The notes under the pieces were generated by a model, which ran no database searches, was not told the DNA's origin, and saw nothing but the letters and a program-made list of their open reading frames with translations. 53,599 bases of DNA from a virus, in the IMG/VR virus record IMGVR_UViG_3300023119_000035, positions 1 to 53,599 of that record; one strand, given 5' to 3'. This document shows, in pieces, positions 1 through 10,402 of this stretch (within the stretch, counting starts at the first letter, position 1; each line of letters starts with the position of its first letter). Both the position numbers and the translations under genes were made by a program.

Positions 1-3000
1 CTGGTGGAGGTGATAAAACATCAACAGCAAAAGCAGTTGCAATTCTTGAAAACAATAAAGTTAGAACAAATAAAACTGAACTTAAATTTGATAGAATTGG
101 CTCAACAGGTATTATTGCTGATGAAGAATACGTTGATACATATACCGCTAAGTCAGGACAAGTTGTTTATAAACTAACATACTTGCCTACGTTAGATAAA
201 AGAGATTTTGTTATCAGTGTGAATAATGAAGCAATTTTTGTTGAAAACTTTGATGTAAGCATTGAAACATTAACTGATAAAACTTATAAAAAACAAGTTG
301 GCCATGTTGTATTAAAAACATTGCCAAAAGAGCGTTCAACAGTCACAATTACATATAAGAAAAATGTAAAACTAATGAACGCTATTGATAGAATTAATTA
401 TTTCTATGAACCAACAGCAGGTATGCCTGGTAAAGATCCGGCACAATTAATGTATGGTATCGAATATCCGGGCGTTAAAGTACAAGGTTTAGACTTTGGT
501 GTTAGTGTTGGGTGGGACGGCCTTCCATGGTTTAGTCATGGTTGGGATACGTTCTCAGGAGGCAACACAGATTATGCTTTCCGTGCAGACGGAGTTGCAA
601 CATCGTTTACATTACCTTATGCACCTAAACAGGATGAAAAGATTAACGTTTATTTTGATGGTGTAAGGCAAGATCCAAATAACACTCCAACTATTGTTGG
701 CGACGGGAACACAACAGCATTTACTTTAAATGCAACACCAGCAGATGGTGTGTTGGTAGTATTCCGTCCAGAAGATTCAGATGGTAGTGTTGTTCCAACA
801 GATGTAAACAACTTAGACACAATTATACAAGGTGGTAATTTATCTTATAGTACTGCAACTGGACAAACACCAGAAGAAATTAGTTTACAAGGCGACGGGT
901 TTGTCACACCAGATACGTCACACGCACCTGAAGAAGTTGTACCAGGTCAAATATTTGATTCGCTGGCTATGAAAGTTTATAATGCTCCAGCAGATGGTTC
1001 TCCAATTATTGACATTACAAGACATTGGGGAGATGGAAGTGAAACTGAGTTTACGTTTAACAAATATCCCGGAACAACAGACAGTATTATAGTCACAGTA
1101 GGGCCTAGTAATCCTACACCAACAGATACTGCAACAAGATCAAGTTCTTATAAAGTTTTAGGAACTGACTACACTGTTGACTATGCTAATAAAAAAATTA
1201 CACTTACATCAGCACCAACTGATGGACAGTTAGTCACAATTACAACTTTAAATGTTGGCGGTAGCGAGATACTTGAAAAAGAAGATTATGTTGACTCAGG
1301 TGATAGTACTATTGAGTTTGTTTTAACAAGTAAGTACGAAGATGTTAAAAGTGCGTTTGTCACAGTTAATGGTGTAAAACAAGACTATGCTATCTATGAA
1401 GATACTGATAGTGGTAGTGCAAAAATTGTTTTAACAAATCCTCCAAACGATATGACAGATGCCGTGACACAGATTACTGCATTAAGCGGATTAGAAAAAA
1501 CATACAGTGAAGTAGTCACAGACGTACACGAAGTACAAAGCAACGACGGTCTTACATATGACTTATCTCAGGTACCTGGAAATATTGAACCGTTCCATGC
1601 AATGGTAGTAGTTGAAGCAAATGGTAGAAGATTGAGAGCACCAGACACAATTTATTATGTTGCTAACGGAGTGACTCTAGATTATCTAGCAAGTCAAGAT
1701 CCAGAGTATCCAGCATTTAGTTTGGCACTTGGTGAATTAGAAGTTCATCAGAACGGTGTTAGACTTGAACCAATTTCAGATTATCAGTTTAATACTGCAA
1801 CAAACCTTGTCACTTTCTATCAAGGTAGATTACAAGCAGGCGATGTAATTGCAATCACAGTATTACGTGGTCATGATTATGAAATTAGAAAACACGATGA
1901 TGACGATAGTTCAAATGCAGGATATATCAAAATTATTAACAACAGTGCAGAAGATAGTACCGGAGTTGGTGAAGGAACAATTCTTAAAATTACAAGTTTC
2001 ACAAATCACGATGCTAACCTAATGCGTAAAGAAGTATTTGCAGGAAATACAGGCGGAAATTATAAGTTAAGCAGAAAAGCAATTGATGTTGCATATGTTT
2101 GGGTAGAGTTGAATAATATTCCTCTTGTAGCAGATGCAGATTACAAAATTTTAGATGATGGATATACCGTTTATATTGACAACAAGTTTTCACAAAAATC
2201 AACTGATAGAGTAGTAATAACTTCGTTTAGTGAAGATAGAACACACGACGGTATTGGATTTACTATTTTTGAAGATATGCTTAACAGACATCACTTTAAG
2301 AGAATTAGTAAACAAGATACTACTGTGTTAACTACAAAATTATTGTTAGGTGATACAGAAATTTCTGTACAAGACGCAAGTTTCTTTGATACGCCAAGTC
2401 CAGAAAAACGTGTTCCTGGCGTAATATTTGTTGGTAAAGAAAGAATAGAATTTTACAAAATTAACGGTAATAAGTTATCACAGATAACAAGAGGTACACT
2501 TGGTACAGGAATTGCTGAACATCCAGTTGGAACACAGGTGTTTGATGCAGGACCAACACAAACTGTACCATATAAAGAATCATTAAGCGTATATGAAATA
2601 ATTGTACGTGATGGATTACCAAACGGTAAATCAGTACACGTTTTGGAAACAATTAACTTCTCAGGAAGTGTTAATGCACACGATCAAGTAGAAGTTTATG
2701 TAGGGGGCAGAAAACTACAAAAACCAACAGTTTCTGCTAATCCAATTACAAAACACGATCCATCTATCGCTTATGATAGTGAAGAAACAAACAGCCTAGG
2801 TGTTGCTAGTGATGTAGTTCAACTACCAGAATTTACTATTGAACCAGTTGAAGATAGTACAGCAAAAGGCTATTATAAACTAATATTAAGGGACGAACCA
2901 GAGAACGGAACCGAGATTAAAGTGGTGCAAAAGCAGGGTCATGTATGGTATACAGCAGGTGTTAGCACTGCATCTAACGGTGTCACACTACAAAGAGCAG

Positions 3001-3068
3001 AATCTCCGCAGGCTAATTTCTTGCTAGAGAGGTCCTCTGGTTTACCTATAATAAATATTAAGGAATAG
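1..3068 (+). CDS. Large virion structural (tail/baseplate fibre) protein, 5' end outside window
   Basis: The reading frame is open from base 3 and has no stop before 3068, so the gene begins left of the window. The TTG at 183 is an internal codon, not a start. The visible 1,021 codons are beta-rich and rich in Thr, Val, Asp and Gly. They contain repeated units of the type 'V..NGV.Q....Y...' followed by 'ITLTSAPTDGQLVTI', as in fibrous phage structural proteins. The C-terminus ends with a short conserved-looking tail (NFLLERSSGLPI). It lies 3 bp upstream of another virion gene and heads the tail block, so a tail, neck or baseplate role is inferred. The exact homologue is not recognised. Confidence 0.7.
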   Translation, partial: GGGDKTSTAKAVAILENNKVRTNKTELKFDRIGSTGIIADEEYVDTYTAKSGQVVYKLTYLPTLDKRDFVISVNNEAIFVENFDVSIETLTDKTYKKQVGHVVLKTLPKERSTVTITYKKNVKLMNAIDRINYFYEPTAGMPGKDPAQLMYGIEYPGVKVQGLDFGVSVGWDGLPWFSHGWDTFSGGNTDYAFRADGVATSFTLPYAPKQDEKINVYFDGVRQDPNNTPTIVGDGNTTAFTLNATPADGVLVVFRPEDSDGSVVPTDVNNLDTIIQGGNLSYSTATGQTPEEISLQGDGFVTPDTSHAPEEVVPGQIFDSLAMKVYNAPADGSPIIDITRHWGDGSETEFTFNKYPGTTDSIIVTVGPSNPTPTDTATRSSSYKVLGTDYTVDYANKKITLTSAPTDGQLVTITTLNVGGSEILEKEDYVDSGDSTIEFVLTSKYEDVKSAFVTVNGVKQDYAIYEDTDSGSAKIVLTNPPNDMTDAVTQITALSGLEKTYSEVVTDVHEVQSNDGLTYDLSQVPGNIEPFHAMVVVEANGRRLRAPDTIYYVANGVTLDYLASQDPEYPAFSLALGELEVHQNGVRLEPISDYQFNTATNLVTFYQGRLQAGDVIAITVLRGHDYEIRKHDDDDSSNAGYIKIINNSAEDSTGVGEGTILKITSFTNHDANLMRKEVFAGNTGGNYKLSRKAIDVAYVWVELNNIPLVADADYKILDDGYTVYIDNKFSQKSTDRVVITSFSEDRTHDGIGFTIFEDMLNRHHFKRISKQDTTVLTTKLLLGDTEISVQDASFFDTPSPEKRVPGVIFVGKERIEFYKINGNKLSQITRGTLGTGIAEHPVGTQVFDAGPTQTVPYKESLSVYEIIVRDGLPNGKSVHVLETINFSGSVNAHDQVEVYVGGRKLQKPTVSANPITKHDPSIAYDSEETNSLGVASDVVQLPEFTIEPVEDSTAKGYYKLILRDEPENGTEIKVVQKQGHVWYTAGVSTASNGVTLQRAESPQANFLLERSSGLPIINIKE
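3050..3057 (+). promoter_or_regulatory. Possible T4-type late promoter (AATAAATA)
   Basis: The octamer AATAAATA matches the T4-like late consensus NATAAATA. It lies at the end of the preceding gene, 15 bases before the ATG at 3072. A purine-rich AAGGAA serves as ribosome binding site between them. In an AT-rich genome an isolated match is weak evidence. Confidence 0.4.
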
Positions 3069-3071
3069 ACA

Positions 3072-3731
3072 ATGTCAAACGAGGATAAAAAGTTGGAACA
3101 AATGCCAAAAGAAAACAAAAAACCAAATGAAAATACAGGTGTATTAATGGAAGGCCACATTAAGATCTTTGATCCAAAAAGTGGAGAAATACTAGTGAAT
3201 AAGCGTAATGCTATTCATTACGAAAACATGAGTATTTCACTAGCAGAATCACTTGGAAATGAAGGGCGTGGAAACATCGTTGAAATGGCATTTGGCAATG
3301 GTGGAACAACAGTAGATCCAACAGGAATTATCACTTATTTGACTCCAAATAATACAGGCGTTAATGCTTCATTGTACAATCAAACATACTATAAAACAGT
3401 TGATGATAACAATGTTAACAACACAGATCCTGCAAGAAACTTCATCGAAACACGTCATACCTTAGGTACAACATATACAGACATTTTAGTAAGTTGTTTA
3501 TTAGACTACGGTGAACCAACAGGACAACAGGCATTTGATAACAGCACAAACTTAGATGGTAATTTTGTTTTTGACGAACTAGGTTTAAGAGCATACAGCA
3601 CCGAAGGTGCTAATGAAGGCAGACTTCTAACACACGTAATTTTCCACCCTGTACAAAAGTCACTAAACAGACTTATACAGATTGATTACACAGTTAGAAT
3701 ACAGAGTTTAACTAACTTGAGCGAGAATTAA
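3072..3731 (+). CDS. Conserved virion structural protein, 219 aa
   Basis: This 219-aa protein starts at an ATG behind AAGGAATAG. The first 20 residues are charged (Lys/Glu/Asn). The core then has a pattern I associate with a structural protein of T4-like marine phages: 'GHIKIFD...GEIL..KRNAIH', then 'IVEMAFGNGGT' and a Gly/Asn-rich stretch, then 'FDELGLRAYS'. It sits between the large structural protein and the first fibre paralogue, 3 bp from each neighbour, so it is almost certainly in the same late operon. Its position in the virion is not known; adaptor or baseplate-fibre connector is a guess from context. Confidence 0.65.
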   Translation: MSNEDKKLEQMPKENKKPNENTGVLMEGHIKIFDPKSGEILVNKRNAIHYENMSISLAESLGNEGRGNIVEMAFGNGGTTVDPTGIITYLTPNNTGVNASLYNQTYYKTVDDNNVNNTDPARNFIETRHTLGTTYTDILVSCLLDYGEPTGQQAFDNSTNLDGNFVFDELGLRAYSTEGANEGRLLTHVIFHPVQKSLNRLIQIDYTVRIQSLTNLSEN

Positions 3732-3734
3732 TAG

Positions 3735-5723
3735 ATGGCGTACACAGTAAATTTTACAAACGCAGTTCAAAAGACACCAATTACTGTAGATGACAACAGT
3801 AGGAACACTTCTGATACGTCATTAACACTTATTGGTAGAAACGAACCTAGTTATGGACAAAGCATTGCAGAAAACTTTGTTCACGTATTAGAAAATTTTG
3901 CAAATCCAACAGCACCTAATAATCCAATTGAAGGTCAGTTGTGGTATGACAGTGCAACAAACAGATTACAGATTAATGACTCAACCGCAGGCGCCGCTAA
4001 TTGGCGACCAGCAGGTGGTGTTCATGTAAGTGCAACCGAACCACAAAATCCATTACAAGGTGATGTTTGGGTTGACACAACAAACTCACAACTATATTTG
4101 TTTACAGCAAGTCAGTTTCAATTAGTTGGTCCAAACTTTAGTGGAGGACTTAAATCAGGTGCTCAAGCAGAACAGGTAGTTGATACTAAAGGTGAAACAC
4201 ACACTATTGTAAAAAATTATGTTGACGACAAAGTAGTCACTATTATTTCAAAAGATCAGTTTATTCCTAAACAAGTAATTGAAGGATTTACAGAACTATT
4301 TCCTGGTATTAATATTTCAGCAAAAGATTTTGATGGTAATGGAATTGTTCTTAACAAACTTCATGCTAGTGCAACTAAGGCAGATGCATTAAGTGTCACA
4401 CAACCAGCAGTAGAAATTGTAAATGCAAATAACTTTTTAAGAAGTGATATTACTGATACAATGAACGGACAGTTATATGTACGTAATGACGGTGGTGTCA
4501 CAATTGGTTCAAACCAAATCTTTAATTTAGAAATTGCAGATAATAATGCTGTTATTAAAAACAATTCAGTAGATGGTAGTATTGACATTTCAGTATTTCC
4601 AAATGATACAGGAACAATTGAAACAATGGCTCGTTTTGATGGAGCCAATAAACGTTTAGGTATTAACACACTAAGTCCGGTCACAACATTAGATGTTCAT
4701 GGTACTGGTCACTTCACTGAACGTTTAACTTGTAGTTCAGACGAAGAAGCAACAAGTACTACAACAGGTAGTATTACAACCGGTGGCGGCATTGGTGTTG
4801 CTAAACAATTATTTGTTGGCGGAAACTTAACAACCTACGGACACTTTAGAGTAGGTGAAAATGATCCATCAGATAATGCTACAGGTATTGCACCAAGTGT
4901 TGACGACAAACTTACTATTGGTACACCTAGTTTAAGATTTAAAAACGTACACTCAGAAATATTTACAGGTAGACTAGTTGGAACAATGGTTGGTGATGTC
5001 ACAGGTAATGTTAATGGTACAGCAGATAGACTAGTTGCTAGTACAACATTTAAAATTACTGGACACATGGCTGATGCAACAGGATTCAGTTATGATGGAC
5101 AAACAGGTGGAACAGAAAAAACATTTGATGTCACACTAACACAAGATGCTATTGATGAGCAGACAGAAACAACAGAAACACAAACTACAGAAGACTATGT
5201 TTTAGTTTCAAGAGATAATGTTGGACTAAGAAAAGTACAGTATAAAAACTTCTTTGCTGGAGCACCAACTGTTCCAGTAGGAGGAATTATGCCGTATGCA
5301 GGACAAACTGCACCAATAGGATATTTGTTATGTGATGGTTCTGAAGTACCTATTGCAAGTTATCAAGCATTATTCCAAGCAATTGGTACTACATACGGAA
5401 CAGGTATTAATCCAAACACATTTAAACTTCCAGACCTACGTGGTAGATTCCCACTAGGTAAAGATAATATGGACAACGGGTTAACTGTACAGGATACAGA
5501 TAACAACGCTGTTGATGCAGGTGGTGGCAGTGTTGGTAGAGTCACAGATACTGCGGCAGAATCACTTGCTGGTACAGGTGGTAGTGAACTTAAAAACATT
5601 ACAGACAATGCAATTGGACAAGGTACACAATATACACAAAATACTGGTACTGGTGTTTATAGTGATATTAACGTAATGAATCCATTCTTAACATTGAATT
5701 ATATCATAAGGGCAGAAGACTAA
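3735..5723 (+). CDS. Tail fibre paralogue 1 with C-terminal tail-collar domain
   Basis: This 662-aa protein is the first of four paralogues. Its N-terminal ~130 residues carry the family signature: 'LIGRNEPSYGQ', 'ENFVHVLENFANPT', 'GQLWYDS', then 'GDVWVDT...LYLF'. The middle is a long beta-rich shaft of Asn/Thr/Gly repeats. The C-terminus (about residues 515-662) has the phage tail-collar signature: 'GGIMPYAGQTAP.GYLLCDG', then 'FKLPDLRGRFPLG' and a final 'NPFLTLNYIIRAED'. Tail-collar domains occur in receptor-binding short or long fibre proteins. Its stop overlaps the next start (TAATG), so translation is probably coupled. Role in host recognition is inferred from the family. Confidence 0.85.
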   Translation: MAYTVNFTNAVQKTPITVDDNSRNTSDTSLTLIGRNEPSYGQSIAENFVHVLENFANPTAPNNPIEGQLWYDSATNRLQINDSTAGAANWRPAGGVHVSATEPQNPLQGDVWVDTTNSQLYLFTASQFQLVGPNFSGGLKSGAQAEQVVDTKGETHTIVKNYVDDKVVTIISKDQFIPKQVIEGFTELFPGINISAKDFDGNGIVLNKLHASATKADALSVTQPAVEIVNANNFLRSDITDTMNGQLYVRNDGGVTIGSNQIFNLEIADNNAVIKNNSVDGSIDISVFPNDTGTIETMARFDGANKRLGINTLSPVTTLDVHGTGHFTERLTCSSDEEATSTTTGSITTGGGIGVAKQLFVGGNLTTYGHFRVGENDPSDNATGIAPSVDDKLTIGTPSLRFKNVHSEIFTGRLVGTMVGDVTGNVNGTADRLVASTTFKITGHMADATGFSYDGQTGGTEKTFDVTLTQDAIDEQTETTETQTTEDYVLVSRDNVGLRKVQYKNFFAGAPTVPVGGIMPYAGQTAPIGYLLCDGSEVPIASYQALFQAIGTTYGTGINPNTFKLPDLRGRFPLGKDNMDNGLTVQDTDNNAVDAGGGSVGRVTDTAAESLAGTGGSELKNITDNAIGQGTQYTQNTGTGVYSDINVMNPFLTLNYIIRAED

Positions 5724-7558
5724 TGGCATATAACGTTAATAAAACAGACGGAACATTATTAACAACTGTTGTAGACGGAACAGTTGATACAACTTCTGCA
5801 GATATTGCTTTAGTTGGTAGAAGGTTTAGTAATTACGGCGAAGTTTTAAACGAAAATTTAATTAAAATTCTTGAAAGTTTTGCTAATACAACAGCACCTG
5901 ATAATCCTTTAGAAGGACAAATTTGGTACGATAAACTTGAAGGACGTTTAAAAGTTTATACAGGAACTACATTTAAACCAACTGGTGGACCGCTAGTTGA
6001 GGAAACTCAACCGCAAGGGTTAGTTAAAGGCGACCTTTGGATGGATTCACTTAACAATCAATTATACTTTTACGACGGTGTTGACTTAGGACTTGCAGGT
6101 CCAATTTATACTTCAGCACAAGGTAAACACGGTTGGATTGTTGAAACTGTTGTTGATTCAAACGATAACGGTCGCTCAATTACAAAACTTTTTGTTAATG
6201 ATTTGCTTGTGGGTATTTTAAGTAGATATGCGTTTACTCCTAAAGTAGCAATTACAGGGTTTGCAAGTATTAAAGTAGGATTAAACTTTAGTTCAACAGT
6301 TGACGGATTAAAGTTTCATGGTACAGCAGGGTCGGCAGATACTATTGCAGGTATTGATCCTGGTAATTTCCTACGTGCAGATATTGCTTCAACATCGCAA
6401 TCACAGTTAAGTATTCAAAATGATGCTGGTCTAGTTATTGGTGGTGAACAAGATCTTAATATTGAAATTGTAGGTGATGTCACAACATTTAAAAATAACC
6501 TACAAAACAAAGATTTTAAAATTCAAGTTAACTCGCAAGGTAATGGCGGTATTATTGACGCACTAGAAATTGATTCTAGTCTAATGAAAGTTAACATTTT
6601 TAAAGATAAAACTTCAAGTGAAGTTGAATTAGGTGGTAGTTTAGTTGTACAACAGAATCTAACTGTAAACGGAACAACAACGTTTGTTGATTCGCAAAAT
6701 TTAAGAGTAGCAGATAAAAATATTGAACTTGCTTATGCTAGTGGATCTGAATCAGATGTACTTGCTGACGGTGGTGGATTAACACTTAGAGGTGATACTG
6801 ATCACACGTTTGCGTGGAGTAGAACAGACGAAGCATGGGAAAGTTCAGAATCGATTAGTATCGCCGCTGGTAAAGAGTTTAGAATTGCTGAAAACAATAT
6901 TATTAACACAACAACTATTGGTCCTAGTGTTGTAAATTCTAATTTACAAAATGTTGGCGTTCTTACAGAATTGCAAGTTGACGACATCGATATTAATGGT
7001 ACAACTATTGGTACAAGAAACACCGACGGAGATTTAAACTTTGATATTTGGGGTACAGGAAATATTGTACTTAACCCAAGAAATACAGTAGAAACTCAAA
7101 TTAAAGGTGTTCAAGATCCAACTGACGCACAAGACGTTGGTACAAAAAATTATATTGACAGTGAAATTAGAACAAGAACACTGTTTATGACAATTAACAC
7201 AACTGGTATTGCAGATAAAACATCAGCAGTAGACGGTTTACCGTTTATTATGAACACACTTGCTCCGGCAAGCAATTTTGACAACGGTGCAACTGCAAGA
7301 ATTTTAGCAGAAGATTTAACACTCGCTGGCGCACAAACTAATATTAACGTGACGTCTATTCCTACAGGAACAACAAACACATTATTAATTGGTCAAACAA
7401 CAGTTGATCAAAATGGAGTGCTGAACAGTGAAAGTGTTTTATCAAGTGTAGCATTTCCAGATGGTATTACACTGTCAGGTAGTGCATTAGGTGTGGTAAG
7501 ATCATACCATTTATTAACAGTGAGCGGAGGGGCTTGGACTTACACCCAAGCGTTATAA
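5723..7558 (+). CDS. Tail fibre paralogue 2
   Basis: This 611-aa protein has the same N-terminal module as its neighbours: 'LVGRRFSNYGE', 'ENLIKILESFANTTAP', 'GQIWYDK', 'GDLWMDS...LYFY'. It lacks the tail-collar domain of the previous gene. The C-terminal ~140 residues, after 'VGTKNYIDSEI', are unlike those of the other three and end in 'GGAWTYTQAL'. The Val-Thr pairs in the shaft are written GTCAC or GTGAC, as everywhere in the window. It begins at the ATG overlapping the preceding stop. The shared anchor with different tips suggests one virion attachment point bearing several adhesins; this is inference. Confidence 0.75.
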   Translation: MAYNVNKTDGTLLTTVVDGTVDTTSADIALVGRRFSNYGEVLNENLIKILESFANTTAPDNPLEGQIWYDKLEGRLKVYTGTTFKPTGGPLVEETQPQGLVKGDLWMDSLNNQLYFYDGVDLGLAGPIYTSAQGKHGWIVETVVDSNDNGRSITKLFVNDLLVGILSRYAFTPKVAITGFASIKVGLNFSSTVDGLKFHGTAGSADTIAGIDPGNFLRADIASTSQSQLSIQNDAGLVIGGEQDLNIEIVGDVTTFKNNLQNKDFKIQVNSQGNGGIIDALEIDSSLMKVNIFKDKTSSEVELGGSLVVQQNLTVNGTTTFVDSQNLRVADKNIELAYASGSESDVLADGGGLTLRGDTDHTFAWSRTDEAWESSESISIAAGKEFRIAENNIINTTTIGPSVVNSNLQNVGVLTELQVDDIDINGTTIGTRNTDGDLNFDIWGTGNIVLNPRNTVETQIKGVQDPTDAQDVGTKNYIDSEIRTRTLFMTINTTGIADKTSAVDGLPFIMNTLAPASNFDNGATARILAEDLTLAGAQTNINVTSIPTGTTNTLLIGQTTVDQNGVLNSESVLSSVAFPDGITLSGSALGVVRSYHLLTVSGGAWTYTQAL

Positions 7559-7567
7559 GGATAAGAT

Positions 7568-9910
7568 ATGCCATATACTATTAACAGAACAGACGGAACA
7601 ACGTTAGTCACACTAGCAGATGGTGTAGTTGATACAACTACGGACCTACAACTAGTTGGTCGTAATGTTGCTGGATACGGTGAAATACAAAATGAGAATT
7701 TTGTTAAATTATTAGAAAATTTTGCTTCAACTACTAAACCACCTAAGGCGCAAGTAGGTCAAGTATGGTTTGATAAAACTGTAAACACACTTCGTCCTGC
7801 TGTTTTTGATGGTGTAGAGTGGAGACAGGTTGGATTATTAGAAGTTTCTGATCTAGAACCAAGCAATAGAAAAGAAGGTGACCTTTGGTGGGACTCAGAT
7901 AACAATCAATTATATGCTTGGACAGCAGACGGCAATGAACATATTCTAGTTGGACCACAAGATTTAAAAGGTTATGAATTTACGCAATGGCGTAGTATTC
8001 TTTTAACTGATGATCAAGGAACAAAACATCCTGTAATGGCAGGATATATTCATAACGTAATATATGCGATTGTTGCAGATACAGAATTTACTATTGATCA
8101 AGCAGTCACACCAGTACCTAACTTTACAAAATGTTATAGAGGCACAACATTAAAAGGAACTAATTCAAACGGTGTAAGCACAGACACAAAACATCACGGT
8201 ACTGCTACTGATGCAGACAGATTAGTAGGCAAAGCCGGCGACACTTATGCTAATAGATTAGAAAATGAAACTATTGCAGGTGTTTACAGTTTCCAAAACA
8301 ATAATGGTATTAATGTTGGTCCTAATGATGAACTAAAAATTAATGTTGATAGTGTAAGTGGTAATGCAGGAATCAATAACGAAACAAATGATGTATTATC
8401 ATTTGGTGTAAACTATACAGGCAGTGGTGCAGACAAGACAGTTTTTTATATTGAAGGTAAAGATGTAAAACCTTATGCAGACAATGAAGTAAACTTAGGT
8501 GCACCTACAATGAAATATAGAAACATCTACGCAGATGCTATATTTTCAAACGTAGTTGGTGATGCTTTAGGTAATTTTAGTGGTACACTTACAGGTAGTG
8601 TTAACGGTAATGTAAGCGGAAACGTCACAGGAAACGTCACAGGTAATACAACAGGTACTGTAAATGCAACTGGCGGCAAGATTGTATTAGATAATGATAG
8701 AGTTATTGCTTTAGTAGATGCAGGACAAGACGGTGTATCTGGAACATACGAAGGTTTCTTAGATGGAACATCAAGATATGTACTTGACGGTATGTATAGA
8801 TCAAACAACCAAACAATTAGCGGTACTAAAACATTTACAGCAACACAAGTTTTTAATGCGGCAGTTAATGTAAACCATACGTTAAGTGCAGACAACGTTA
8901 ATATTACCGAAGGTACTATTGGTAGCAATGGAAATACAACACTTTTACAATATGTAAAAGTTGATAATTCAAATATTGAAGATACTAACTTAGTTAGGGT
9001 TGTGATTGATGATGGTTCAAGAATTGAAAACAGTGCGTTAGGTACAGTAGGTATTCTTTCAAATGTAAAATCTACTAAATTTACTGATGCAAATAACAAG
9101 TCTTTTAAATTTATTTCAGATGACGGAACGTTTAACAGTGCTGATAACGATACTGTTGTCACTCAATTAGCAATTAAACAGTATGTAGATGAAAAAGTTG
9201 GCGCTATTCCAAAAGATTTAACATTCCATTTAGATACTAGAGATATGAATCTAGATGCAGTTAAAGCACAACTTGAAAGACTTGCTCCTGCAACACAATA
9301 TTCTGCAGGTACTAAAGCAAGAATCTTAGGATCACATTACTTTTCAAGTTTACCTTCAGGACAGTTCTATCGTAGATTTGGAGTATTCAGTGGTATAAGG
9401 TATGGTATTGGTTTTATTGGCGGTCGAGCATACAGTTATGTAGGTGTAAAAGCAAATGTCACAGATTTAATTAATGCTAAAAGTGCAATTACAGGATATG
9501 AATTTGTTAAAAAAGGAATTGGTGTTCCAACAACACAACTTAGTAATGTCACCGCAGATCCGTTCTTAGATGATTTTGCGGATTCTTATTGGATTACAAC
9601 TGACAGAGGACTAACACAAAATCAAGCAGACTATATTGGTCTTCCACAAGGTGTTGGTGCAAGGGTTCTTGTTATTCAGGATGGTGTTATAGTAGGATAC
9701 GGATTTGACCCATCGGCTGTTTTATTAGACGGTATTAAATCAGATACTTTACTAGGTCGCCAAACTTATACTGGAAATGACTATGTAGTTGAATGGTTCC
9801 AACTAGGAGGAATTTTTAGTGGAGATCCTAACACACAGTTTAGTACATACAGTTATGATATAACTAAAACTATTTTAAGTGGTAGTTGGGAATTTGTAGG
9901 ATATTTTTAA
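7568..9910 (+). CDS. Tail fibre paralogue 3, largest of the four
   Basis: This 780-aa protein starts at an ATG behind AAGGATAAG. The N-terminus repeats the family module ('LVGRNVAGYGE', 'ENFVKLLENFASTTKP', 'GQVWFDK', 'GDLWWDS...LYAW'). A pattern of 'GNVSGNVTGNVTGNTTGT' around residues 340-360 is a collagen-like low-complexity shaft segment that is shared at DNA level with the fourth paralogue. After 'TQLAIKQYVDEKVGA' the C-terminal ~230 residues form a distinct aromatic-rich tip ('FYRRFGVFSGIRYGIGFIGG'). The stop overlaps the ATG of the next gene (TAATG). A receptor-binding role is inferred from family and position. Confidence 0.75.
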   Translation: MPYTINRTDGTTLVTLADGVVDTTTDLQLVGRNVAGYGEIQNENFVKLLENFASTTKPPKAQVGQVWFDKTVNTLRPAVFDGVEWRQVGLLEVSDLEPSNRKEGDLWWDSDNNQLYAWTADGNEHILVGPQDLKGYEFTQWRSILLTDDQGTKHPVMAGYIHNVIYAIVADTEFTIDQAVTPVPNFTKCYRGTTLKGTNSNGVSTDTKHHGTATDADRLVGKAGDTYANRLENETIAGVYSFQNNNGINVGPNDELKINVDSVSGNAGINNETNDVLSFGVNYTGSGADKTVFYIEGKDVKPYADNEVNLGAPTMKYRNIYADAIFSNVVGDALGNFSGTLTGSVNGNVSGNVTGNVTGNTTGTVNATGGKIVLDNDRVIALVDAGQDGVSGTYEGFLDGTSRYVLDGMYRSNNQTISGTKTFTATQVFNAAVNVNHTLSADNVNITEGTIGSNGNTTLLQYVKVDNSNIEDTNLVRVVIDDGSRIENSALGTVGILSNVKSTKFTDANNKSFKFISDDGTFNSADNDTVVTQLAIKQYVDEKVGAIPKDLTFHLDTRDMNLDAVKAQLERLAPATQYSAGTKARILGSHYFSSLPSGQFYRRFGVFSGIRYGIGFIGGRAYSYVGVKANVTDLINAKSAITGYEFVKKGIGVPTTQLSNVTADPFLDDFADSYWITTDRGLTQNQADYIGLPQGVGARVLVIQDGVIVGYGFDPSAVLLDGIKSDTLLGRQTYTGNDYVVEWFQLGGIFSGDPNTQFSTYSYDITKTILSGSWEFVGYF
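8624..8655 (+). repeat. 32-bp perfect direct repeat, copy 1 (fibre paralogue 3)
   Basis: Bases 8624-8655 are identical to 11883-11914 in the fourth fibre gene. They encode a Gly-Asn-Val-Thr-Gly repeat. Identity at synonymous positions over 32 bp suggests recent exchange or selection for recombination between fibre genes. The unit is itself internally repetitive. Confidence 0.8.
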
Positions 9911-10398
9911 TGTATGAAGTTAACGAAGACTTTATTACAAATGTAGACGAAATTATGATGCTAGTAAAGGTGCATGAACAAGACGGCAAATTTACTAGAA
10001 GAGGCAAAGGCGCAAAAGAAAGGCACGAAACAAAGTACGGTACAAGTAATTTTAGTTCATTATTTCAAAAGGATATGAACGAAGAATTAGTTGAAACTAT
10101 TTGGAAGACCATACCAAATGAACGTAAATGGTGTTCGCAGGTAGTAGTAAACAAATATCAACCTGGTGATTGGCTAATCAAACACCAAGATAGTGCAGGA
10201 GGATATTGGAAGTTTAAGTTAGTTTATCTAACACAAGGCTTGCCGCACTTTAAATACTGGGACCAAGATGGAAACGAACATCTAGTTCAAGAGAAAAAAG
10301 GAGCAATGTTTGATATGCCGATTGATACTTGGCATGAAGTGACAAAAATAGAAAAAGGTGAAGATCCAAAATATAGTCTTTGCCTGATATGGGAATAA
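9910..10398 (+). CDS. 2-oxoglutarate/Fe(II) dioxygenase-like protein, 162 aa
   Basis: The start is the ATG at 9910, overlapping the fibre stop as TAATG; an in-frame TTG at 9886 lies inside the fibre gene and is rejected. 'YQPGDWLIKHQDSAGG' supplies an H-x-D pair, and 'DMPIDTWHEVTKI' supplies a distal His, the usual 2-His-1-carboxylate layout of 2OG-Fe(II) oxygenases. The fold is short but typical of small phage members. It sits inside the fibre block, so it may hydroxylate a fibre or host surface component, but the substrate is unknown. It is one of three such genes here. Oxygenase activity rests on motif reading only. Confidence 0.6.
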   Translation: MYEVNEDFITNVDEIMMLVKVHEQDGKFTRRGKGAKERHETKYGTSNFSSLFQKDMNEELVETIWKTIPNERKWCSQVVVNKYQPGDWLIKHQDSAGGYWKFKLVYLTQGLPHFKYWDQDGNEHLVQEKKGAMFDMPIDTWHEVTKIEKGEDPKYSLCLIWE

Positions 10399-10402
10399 AG
10401 AT

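Noticed and set aside
183-185. TTG at 183 as start of the large structural gene
   Set aside because: The frame is open and codon use is unchanged back to base 3, so the gene is cut by the window edge.
8527-9162. 211-codon open frame on the - strand inside fibre paralogue 3
   Set aside because: It lies wholly within a clear fibre gene, is low-complexity Val/Thr/Leu/Pro-rich and mirrors the Asn/Thr repeats of the other strand.
9886-9909. TTG at 9886 as start of the oxygenase-like gene
   Set aside because: It would overlap the fibre gene; the ATG at 9910 forms the TAATG junction seen elsewhere in this genome.
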